Assembly (NCBI GenBank): GCA_002440825.1
Contig: DJVH01000002.1
Coordinates: 1-28,103 of the forward strand
DNA length: 28,103 bases
Direction of reading: 5' to 3'
Origin: Bacteriovoracaceae bacterium UBA6261
Lineage (GTDB): Bacteria > Bdellovibrionota > Bacteriovoracia > Bacteriovoracales > Bacteriovoracaceae
The first letter of the stretch is position 1. Each line of letters opens with the position of its first letter. The notes beneath the pieces were generated by a model. That model made no database searches, was not told where the DNA came from, and worked only from the letters and a program-made list of their open reading frames with translations. A program made the position numbers and the translations under genes. Below, in pieces: positions 22,932 through 28,103 of the stretch.

Positions 22932-24228
22932 TGTAATTTATCTCCTGTGTTTGTCCTTGTTGTGATTGGAAAATGAGCTTTCCTTTTTCACCATGAAGCG
23001 AGACTTTCTGATCACCAATCTGACCAAAAAGAAAAACTGGTCTCAATGGTCTTTCATCAATTGCAAGTCGAAGTTCATTTTCAGACATCGTTTCTTCAAT
23101 TGCGTTTTTGACTTCACTTTCAACTCCAAAAAATCGATCCGCTGGAATCATTCCTTTTAAACCTTGATGGGGTCGGAAGTGATTATAGTGGTTCACGAAG
23201 TGCGCGAACTTTTCTTTTGCTTCATCTAAACTTTGTGGTCGAGCTCGATCCCAAAATTCAACTCCAACTGTTTTCCAAAAACGTTCACATTTTCCTAATG
23301 TCTGAGGATGATGACTGCGGGCCACAACATGTCGTATGCCTTGCCTGATGAGTAATCTTTGGAACTCGGATCTTCCTCTCCAGCTGAAGTATTGCCGTCC
23401 TTGATCAGTTAGCACTTCGTGAGGCTTTCCAAATTTTGTAATTCCATCGTGAAGAGTGTTCATCACAAATTCACCAGTCTGTTTATAGGCAAGTGACCAC
23501 GAAACAATATAGCGACTGTGATCATCCATAAAAACTACAAGATATGCTCGAGCGTTTTCACGACCTATCAAATAACTTGTGATGTCGGACTGCCAAAGCT
23601 GCATTGGATTCGCTCTTTCAAATCTCCTCATTTGAGCAGGCTTTCTTTTTGTTTTTTGTGGTTGAGGTGGAGTGTAGAGTTGTTCTTCTTTTAAAATTCT
23701 TTTAATTGTTCCTGGAGCAACTTTGACGGCCTGAAAGCGTATTAAACTGTTGTGCAGTTTCTTTAATCCAAACTCCGGAAAATTCTTTTTCTTTTCAAGC
23801 ACAGCTTCGGTTATTTTTTCAGAGACTTTTTTGCGGCCACGAGGATGTGATTCAAATTTACTTCGTGACTCATTCAGCTTCCCAATCTCTAATCCTTTTG
23901 CACCATATTCCTCGTAAGCTCTGATCCAACGAACTAATGTGGTGGAGCTGATCCCCCATATTTTTCCGAATGTAGATTTAGGCATGTTGCTTTTTAAATA
24001 TTCATCAACAAGCTTCATTCTAGTTTCAAGTGAAAAGTATTTCGGATTGAGATGGGGACGTGGTTCTTTGTGATAAGTGCGAACCCAACGCAAGAAAGTA
24101 ACCATGGCGAATGGCTTGCCTTTCATGTACTGACTGACAGGTAATTTCGATTCAATAAACTCTTTGACGTGTCTTTTTTTGAACTCTTCTGGATACCGAA
24201 ATGGCCTCGGTTTTTCATTTCGAAACAT
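22279..24228 (-). CDS. DDE (rve-type, IS481-like) transposase with long acidic tail
   Basis: The 649-residue ORF begins with two HTH regions (about 10-55 and 65-108, including FGKIWGISSTTLVRWIRAYEEYG), then the integrase core: Asp215 in LWQSDITSYL, Asp275 in VLTDQGRQYF and Glu315 in TLGKCERFWKT, followed by FVNHYNHFRPHQGLKGMIPADRFFG, typical of the IS481/IS3-like rve group. A C-terminal domain RPLRPVFLFGQIGDQKVSLHGEKG follows. Residues 433-649 are extremely acidic and serine-rich and coincide with the nested HTH gene. Whether this tail is translated is uncertain, but its TAA overlaps an ATG of the distal transposase (TAATG), as in coupled genes. The start codon follows a ribosome site buried in a hairpin. 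Confidence 0.82.
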   Translation of the reverse strand: MFRNEKPRPFRYPEEFKKRHVKEFIESKLPVSQYMKGKPFAMVTFLRWVRTYHKEPRPHLNPKYFSLETRMKLVDEYLKSNMPKSTFGKIWGISSTTLVRWIRAYEEYGAKGLEIGKLNESRSKFESHPRGRKKVSEKITEAVLEKKKNFPEFGLKKLHNSLIRFQAVKVAPGTIKRILKEEQLYTPPQPQKTKRKPAQMRRFERANPMQLWQSDITSYLIGRENARAYLVVFMDDHSRYIVSWSLAYKQTGEFVMNTLHDGITKFGKPHEVLTDQGRQYFSWRGRSEFQRLLIRQGIRHVVARSHHPQTLGKCERFWKTVGVEFWDRARPQSLDEAKEKFAHFVNHYNHFRPHQGLKGMIPADRFFGVESEVKNAIEETMSENELRLAIDERPLRPVFLFGQIGDQKVSLHGEKGKLIFQSQQGQTQEINYNEFGHEQAKRNGTNSRDEREYIGTHNSQEEEREEDDSYYAEDGDIDSFSMDEREYGGQDQGERDSSFDYGLLDGETDESADSEHTWDSDGEDLADEPDGPFGNVCGDADSTEGEEDDYRESRRRSEDVEEEDYGIGEDYRDSIEADRHSSFDAGMYSSRRDTDEETRRTREAFERERRIRKTFSKETIEQEDRDEEWENETARTSESPWDFFWRKKE

Positions 24229-24234
24229 CTAAAA

Positions 24235-24254
24235 ACTCCTTGGTTAAAAGGAGT
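24235..24254 (-). promoter_or_regulatory. Hairpin sequestering the transposase ribosome binding site
   Basis: In the minus-strand transcript ACTCCTT (24254-24248) pairs with AAGGAGT (24241-24235) around a six-base loop. The AAGGAG is the Shine-Dalgarno for the ATG at 24228, so the stem would hide it; five U follow the stem. This would limit transposase synthesis from transcripts entering the element from outside. Confidence 0.6.
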
Positions 24255-24282
24255 CAGAGTAATGTGCTCGGATTTAAGATAT

Positions 24283-24307
24283 GGAAGGACTTTTGTTACA
24301 CCCTACA
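24283..24307 (-). repeat. Right terminal inverted repeat of the three-gene element
   Basis: On the minus strand inward from 24307: TGTAGGGTGTAACAAAAG, then TCCTTCC. The outermost TAG is the stop codon of the interrupted PKD gene. Confidence 0.5.
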
Positions 24308-25061
24308 ATTCCGCTTTTGCATCCGAAGTCGAATCATCCCATGCAAAAGTATAACTGACGATGGTACCGTCCGCGTCCGCCGAACCAATGGCATCGCAGA
24401 CAAGCGTATTTATCTGAGAGGAAGAACAATTGAGAGCAAGTGTAGGAAGCTTATTAGGCGGTTTTACCGCTTGAACCTGAGTGGTAGCCTCTCCACTGGC
24501 CCCGGCGCTGTCAAAAACGTTTAAACGGACAGTGTATAGGCCAGGAGCTTGATAGGCATGACTGGAAATCCCTGTAGTATTGTTTTCTGAAAAACCGTCA
24601 GCGTAATCAAAATTAAAAATGAGCGGCTGATTTTCAGGATCAGTACTTGCTAGTGCATTACAATTAACCAAAAGATTTGAAGTGGAACAAGATAATCTGG
24701 CGACCGGTGGTTGATTGGGCTTCGGAGTCGAACTCTTTACCGTGATAGAAACACTTCCCGCTTCTTTATAATTGGGATTCTTATCATTGGCATTTATTTG
24801 ATAAGTAAGACTCGCTTTAAAAACTCCAGCTGAGCGATATTGATAACTGACTACCGAATTGACTGTAGTCAGCGAATTTCCATCACCAAAATTAAAAAGA
24901 AATTTCTTAGCAGGTCTGATATTACTCGCATCAAAGGTAACAATCCCGCCTTCAGGAACTTCAATTTTATCAACATTAAATTCTCTGTTAGGATTTGCTG
25001 CAAAAGATGTCTGCATACACACAACGAAAAACAGAACCGTTAAAAAATTCAGTCTAAACAT
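24303..25061 (-). CDS. Secreted PKD-repeat protein, 3'-truncated by the insertion element
   Basis: A signal peptide (MFRLNFLTVLFFVVCMQTSFA) is followed by three PKD/Ig-like beta-sandwich units. The first, about residues 30-110, has FNFGDGNSLTT and SYQYRSAGVFKASL. The second, about 117-200, starts NQPPVARLSCS and has FNFDYADGFSEN and SHAYQAPGLYTVRL. The third starts NKLPTLALNCS and breaks off after FAWDDSTSD, where a complete unit would continue with a strand like SHTY...GTYTV. The last residues and stop codon come from the element's terminal repeat. PKD repeats are extracellular spacer or carbohydrate-adjacent modules; whatever followed is lost here. CAGGGTTG precedes the ATG. Confidence 0.75.
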   Translation of the reverse strand: MFRLNFLTVLFFVVCMQTSFAANPNREFNVDKIEVPEGGIVTFDASNIRPAKKFLFNFGDGNSLTTVNSVVSYQYRSAGVFKASLTYQINANDKNPNYKEAGSVSITVKSSTPKPNQPPVARLSCSTSNLLVNCNALASTDPENQPLIFNFDYADGFSENNTTGISSHAYQAPGLYTVRLNVFDSAGASGEATTQVQAVKPPNKLPTLALNCSSSQINTLVCDAIGSADADGTIVSYTFAWDDSTSDAKAEL

Positions 25062-25311
25062 ATCAACCCTGGCTTGATGAAATTGCTAAACTATTAACGG
25101 TTAGATTACAGTTACCCTAAAAGCCTTTATGGTCAATTTTTCTTGATACGACTTAAGCTCCCGACAAAACGCGATCTCCTTTCAAATCAACCGACCAACT
25201 TAAACCACAGGCCGCCATTAATTCCTGCCCCTCCCGAAATCCATGATCCTCCTCCATAAAATAAAACCTCTTTTAAACATCCCCAAAACCATGACTAGAA
25301 CTCTCCCCTTT
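25062..25311. other. Intergenic region at the right edge of the accessory island
   Basis: Divergent spacer between the PKD gene and the SGNH hydrolase gene. No RNA gene or repeat seen. A 34-codon minus-strand ORF (25257-25153, starting MEEDHGFREGQELMAACGL, with AGAGG ten bases upstream) is possible but unsupported by any family. Confidence 0.4.
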
Positions 25312-25340
25312 TTGACAGCACTCCTCCAATATGTTTGAAT
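25312..25340 (+). promoter_or_regulatory. Sigma70-like promoter for a possibly leaderless transcript
   Basis: A consensus TTGACA (25312-25317), 17-base spacer and TTGAAT (25335-25340, 4 of 6). The ATG at 25347 begins seven bases after the -10, exactly where transcription should start, and no Shine-Dalgarno is present. Same geometry as at 11516-11551. Confidence 0.55.
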
Positions 25341-25346
25341 CATTGA

Positions 25347-26480
25347 ATGTCTTCAGATACTCACAAAGAAAAAAAATACAAACTCATCGCTGTCTTATTC
25401 GGAACTCTCCTCGCTTGTTTCCTCATCGAATTTCTCAGCATGATCTGGATCAATTACGGCATGGGCAAATTCAATGTCTACGGCCACGCCGATCTCAAAA
25501 TCATTGACCGCAACGAAACTAAAATCTCAGCTCATCCCTACCTGAATTACGTCAATCGCCCCTTCTACGAAGTTAAAGAAGAAGGAAAACTCACCAACAG
25601 ACACAACTCTGACGGATTCAGAGGAAATGAAATCATCAAACCAAAACCCAAAGGAACATTCCGCATTGTCTTCCTGGGCGGCTCGGCCATTTATACAACC
25701 CGCACGCAATTCCCCGACTATGCCATTCCTTCTCTCACTGGAAAAATCCTGCGACAATCAGGCTACACCAACGTCGAGGCCATCAACGCAGGCGTCGTCG
25801 CTTACAGTTCCGCTGAAAACCTGATTAATCTTCAATTCAAAATTTTTGAACTCGAACCAGATCTGGTTGTCCATTACGAAGCCATCAACGACGTTCACAA
25901 CCGCTATGTTCCGGAGAATCTCTTCCACGCCGATAATCGCGGACGCCTGAAAAGATGGAATGGTGAATACTTCCCCTGGTGGTCGCAAAGCTACGCTCTT
26001 CGCCTCATCACATACAAACTTGGCTATCTCCAGAAATACTTATTCTTCGACAACTATATTTCCGCCGATACTTATCTCGGCCACACCTCAGACACATTTA
26101 AAGACTACTCACCGGATTTCTACAAAGATCTGCTGAAAAAAAATACTCCCAAATTTTTCGAAGAAAACATCCTCTCGATGTACGGCATGTGCAAAGTCAG
26201 AAACATTCCTTTCGTCGTTTCTACCTATGCCTACAGCCTCGATCCCATCGAGAAGCAATACCTGCACCTCAATCATTACGTCGATGCCTTAAACGAAATG
26301 AACGCCGCCATTGAAGCACTGTCAAAAAAATATCAGATCCCTTTGATTGAATTTGAAAAGAAAATGCCAAAAACGAAACCTCTCTGGCGCGATGACGTTC
26401 ATGTTTCAAGAATGGGCTCTATGAAATCCGCCGAAATCTTTGCAGCTGAGCTCATCAAGCTCAATGTCCTTAAAAAATAG
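25347..26480 (+). CDS. Membrane-anchored SGNH/GDSL-type hydrolase
   Basis: A 377-residue protein with one N-terminal membrane helix (about 12-35) that would place the rest outside the inner membrane. SGNH family blocks are visible: block I as IVFLGGSAIY (nucleophile Ser113; GDS replaced by GGS), the block III-like HYEAIND with Asn181-Asp182, and block V as RDDVHVS (Asp349-x2-His352, the Ser-His-Asp triad partners). Family members remove O-acyl groups from lipids, peptidoglycan or polysaccharides; the substrate here is unknown. Transcription probably starts at or next to the ATG. Monocistronic by spacing. Confidence 0.75.
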   Translation: MSSDTHKEKKYKLIAVLFGTLLACFLIEFLSMIWINYGMGKFNVYGHADLKIIDRNETKISAHPYLNYVNRPFYEVKEEGKLTNRHNSDGFRGNEIIKPKPKGTFRIVFLGGSAIYTTRTQFPDYAIPSLTGKILRQSGYTNVEAINAGVVAYSSAENLINLQFKIFELEPDLVVHYEAINDVHNRYVPENLFHADNRGRLKRWNGEYFPWWSQSYALRLITYKLGYLQKYLFFDNYISADTYLGHTSDTFKDYSPDFYKDLLKKNTPKFFEENILSMYGMCKVRNIPFVVSTYAYSLDPIEKQYLHLNHYVDALNEMNAAIEALSKKYQIPLIEFEKKMPKTKPLWRDDVHVSRMGSMKSAEIFAAELIKLNVLKK

Positions 26481-26520
26481 TCATTGCCTCAAGCGTCGAC
26501 ATCGTTTTTTGACATAATAT

Positions 26521-26549
26521 TTGTTAAACCCCGGGAGTTTACCTAGAAT
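26521..26549 (+). promoter_or_regulatory. Sigma70-like promoter of hpd
   Basis: TTGTTA (26521-26526), 17-base spacer, TAGAAT (26544-26549; 5 of 6 to consensus). Start would be near 26556, leaving a leader of about 27 bases with GAGGTGA before the ATG at 26583. Confidence 0.5.
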
Positions 26550-26582
26550 AGGACCAGGCATTTTTAACGTGAGGTGAAGACC

Positions 26583-27623
26583 ATGACAAACAACCCCGCA
26601 GGACTGAAAGGGATCGAATTCGTCGAATTCTGCTCCAATGAACCCGCAAAATTAAATCAACTGTTCAAAGATTTTGGCTTCTCTAAAATCATGAGCACTA
26701 AAAATAATGAAACAGATTATTTCAAACAAAACGACATTCACTTTTTTGTGAACAAACATAAAAACGGTCACTCAAGTGAATTCATGAAAATTCACGGCCC
26801 ATCCATTTCAAGCATGGCCTTGAGAGTAGAAAACGCAGCAAAGGCCCATGAAGTCGCAGTCTCGCGCGGAGCCCGTTCCGCCAAAGGCGAATACCAGATC
26901 AACGGCAAAGATATTCCTGCCATCTACGGTATCGGCGATTCTCTTGTGTATTTCGTCGACAGTTATACCAATCCTTCTTTCTACGAAAGCCTGGGCTTTG
27001 TGAAACTGGAAAATCCTGAAATGGTTCCAGACAAAGGTTTCCAGGTCATCGATCACCTCACCAACAACGTTGAAAAAGGAACGATGGAAACGTGGGCGAA
27101 TTTCTACAAAAATATTTTCGGCTTCACCGAAGTCCGCTATTTCGATATCAAAGGCGCAAAGACAGGTCTCGTCTCCTACGCTTTGAAATCTCCCTGCGGA
27201 ACATTCTGTATTCCAATCAATGAAGGAACAGATAAAAAATCACAGATCAATGAATACCTCGAAGAATACAAAGGACCGGGCATTCAGCACATCGCTTTTC
27301 TCACAAGTGATATCGTGAAAAGTCTCGATGCTCTTCGTTCAACCAATATCCAGACGCTGGAAATGGATCAGGAATACTACGACGAAGTTTTCAACCGCGT
27401 TCCCAATGTCACTGAAGATCACAAAGTTCTTCAAAAGCACAATATTCTCATCGACGGCGACGAACACGGCTACCTTCTTCAGATTTTCACCAAGAATGTC
27501 GTAGGCCCGATTTTTATTGAAATCATTCAAAGAAAGAATCACCTTTCATTCGGTGAAGGAAATTTCGGCGCACTTTTCAGATCCATTGAAAAAGATCAAC
27601 AGAAGCGCGGCTACCTCGATTAA
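26583..27623 (+). CDS. hpd: 4-Hydroxyphenylpyruvate dioxygenase
   Basis: Non-heme Fe(II) enzyme converting 4-hydroxyphenylpyruvate and O2 to homogentisate and CO2 in tyrosine catabolism. The 346-residue protein has the two-domain vicinal-oxygen-chelate fold typical of the family; the iron ligands are His158 (VIDHLTNNV), His236 (GIQHIAFLT) and Glu313 (FIEIIQRK). The C-terminal GEGNFGALFRSIE motif, which closes over the active site, is present. I start at the ATG at 26583 with GAGGTGA upstream rather than the GTG at 26574, which lies inside that ribosome site. It stands alone between its own promoter and terminator; no homogentisate dioxygenase is nearby. Confidence 0.94.
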   Translation: MTNNPAGLKGIEFVEFCSNEPAKLNQLFKDFGFSKIMSTKNNETDYFKQNDIHFFVNKHKNGHSSEFMKIHGPSISSMALRVENAAKAHEVAVSRGARSAKGEYQINGKDIPAIYGIGDSLVYFVDSYTNPSFYESLGFVKLENPEMVPDKGFQVIDHLTNNVEKGTMETWANFYKNIFGFTEVRYFDIKGAKTGLVSYALKSPCGTFCIPINEGTDKKSQINEYLEEYKGPGIQHIAFLTSDIVKSLDALRSTNIQTLEMDQEYYDEVFNRVPNVTEDHKVLQKHNILIDGDEHGYLLQIFTKNVVGPIFIEIIQRKNHLSFGEGNFGALFRSIEKDQQKRGYLD

Positions 27624-27629
27624 AATATC

Positions 27630-27659
27630 CGCCCCACTTCAATTCAAGTGGGGCGTTTT
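27630..27659 (+). terminator. Intrinsic terminator of hpd
   Basis: CGCCCCACTT (27630-27639) and AAGTGGGGCG (27646-27655) form a perfect 10-bp stem with a six-base loop, followed by TTTT. It separates hpd from the converging glycine-rich gene, whose stop lies 3-4 bp further on. Confidence 0.85.
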
Positions 27660-27662
27660 CAG

Positions 27663-28103
27663 TTACCAAATTAAAACAATTCCACCATGTCCGCCTGTAC
27701 CTCCTGCAGCTCCTCTCCCGTTGGCAAAACCTCCGCCGCCACCGCCGCCACCTTCTCCCAGATGTCCTGGATGTCCAGTTGAACCATCAGTCATATAACC
27801 CGGCCCTCTATCCAACGCGCCTCTTCCGCCAGGTGTACCACTTCCGCCGGAGCCACCCGCTCCTCCAGTGGTGGAAGATCCCCATTGCCCATCTTCTCCC
27901 ATATACAACATCCAATGCGATGATGTTGAACCATCAATACCAATTGAAGTTGAAAGACCGCCAACACCACCGGATGAATAACCATTGGATTGCCAGTTTC
28001 CTGCATAACCACCTCGTCCACCTGTGGCAACGATTAACGAAGGGCCAAAAATTGAATTTCCTCCAGCGACACCGTTCCCACCATTGCTGCTAGCAACTCC
28101 TCC
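27663..28103 (-). CDS. Glycine-rich repetitive protein, C-terminal part (5' end off window)
   Basis: The minus-strand frame is open from the window edge to a TAA at 27665-27663, giving the last 146 residues. They are dominated by Gly, Ser and Thr with stretches such as GEGGGGGGGGFANGRGAAGG, and end GGTGGHGGIVLIW. This ending (glycine array, then a short hydrophobic strand) is common at the C-terminus of glycine-rich fibre, adhesin or tail-fibre-like proteins built from poly-glycine sandwich helices. The size and N-terminus of the whole protein cannot be seen. An internal ATG at 27911 is not the start, since the frame continues upstream with similar composition. Confidence 0.65.
   Translation of the reverse strand, partial: GGVASSNGGNGVAGGNSIFGPSLIVATGGRGGYAGNWQSNGYSSGGVGGLSTSIGIDGSTSSHWMLYMGEDGQWGSSTTGGAGGSGGSGTPGGRGALDRGPGYMTDGSTGHPGHLGEGGGGGGGGFANGRGAAGGTGGHGGIVLIW

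Larger units (their letters stand above)
21264..24307 (-). mobile_element. ~3.04-kb insertion element with two DDE transposases and a nested HTH gene
   Basis: Imperfect terminal inverted repeats bound it: TGTAGTGTTCACAAAA... ending in CTTCC at 21264-21287 and, on the minus strand from 24307, TGTAGGGTGTAACAAAAG... ending in CTTCC at 24307-24283 (about 18 matches in 25). Both flanking genes are cut at these points: the PKD gene's stop codon is made by the right terminal repeat and the peptidase gene loses its start at the left one. No convincing target-site duplication is visible. All three genes are on the minus strand in three different frames. The family was not identified; it is not a plain IS3, IS21 or IS481 arrangement. 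Confidence 0.7.

Noticed and set aside
18970..25061. A single large gene (PKD repeats plus peptidase) split by the insertion element
   Set aside because: Attractive because both pieces are on the same strand and end at the element's repeats, but the sequence after the element does not complete the broken PKD unit and no target duplication is visible.
25153..25257. 34-codon minus-strand ORF with a possible ribosome site
   Set aside because: Too short to support without conservation; mentioned only in the intergenic entry.
26509..26514. Perfect TTGACA upstream of hpd
   Set aside because: No acceptable -10 lies 16-18 bases downstream; TTGTTA-N17-TAGAAT slightly further down fits better.

Overview
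The window looks like chromosome of a moderately AT-rich Gram-negative bacterium. Secretin, lipoprotein, SPOR and Tad-pilus genes, long lysine- and phenylalanine-rich proteins and a RodZ-like gene suggest a Bdellovibrionota/Bacteriovorax-type relative. That placement is inference from gene content and style; no rRNA or marker gene is present.

Layout. 1-2906: a partial arylsulfotransferase-like gene, a small eRF1/pelota-like protein, mannose-1-phosphate guanylyltransferase (manC) and a SPOR-domain membrane protein. 3067-7609: a compact Tad (Flp) pilus operon with Flp pilin, two pseudopilin-like proteins, two small exported proteins, a CpaC/RcpA secretin and the CpaF/TadA ATPase. Two intrinsic-terminator-like hairpins lie inside the 5' ends of its genes. 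7606-10460 (minus): aspartate kinase and the ABC-F factor EttA. 10521-11453 (minus): a TadB/TadC-type membrane protein, presumably of the same pilus. 11551-15445: a small hypothetical, an RlmI-like rRNA methyltransferase, a YdcZ-type transporter, an RDD protein and a RodZ-like HTH-TM protein, closed by a strong terminator. A four-fold 15-bp tandem repeat fills the YdcZ-RDD junction.

15482-25061 is an accessory island. It holds a fossil and a degenerate copy of a REP-associated (Y1/RAYT) transposase, the latter between REP-like inverted repeats. Next come a broken IS3-family element, AT-rich secreted-protein genes (a small lipoprotein, a LAS-type metallopeptidase and its overlapping partner), and a ~3.04-kb insertion element at 21264-24307. 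That element carries two different DDE (rve) transposases plus an HTH protein nested out of frame in the first transposase; for 67 bp all three minus-strand frames are open. It cuts off the 5' end of the peptidase gene and the 3' end of a PKD-repeat gene.

25347-28103 returns to core-like genes: a membrane-anchored SGNH hydrolase, 4-hydroxyphenylpyruvate dioxygenase (hpd) with clear promoter and terminator, and the C-terminal end of a glycine-rich surface or fibre-like protein running off the window. Two genes (11551 and 25347) have a sigma70-like promoter whose -10 ends six bases before the ATG and no Shine-Dalgarno, suggesting leaderless transcripts.

The best candidates for something new are the double-transposase element with nested frames and the terminator-punctuated Tad operon.
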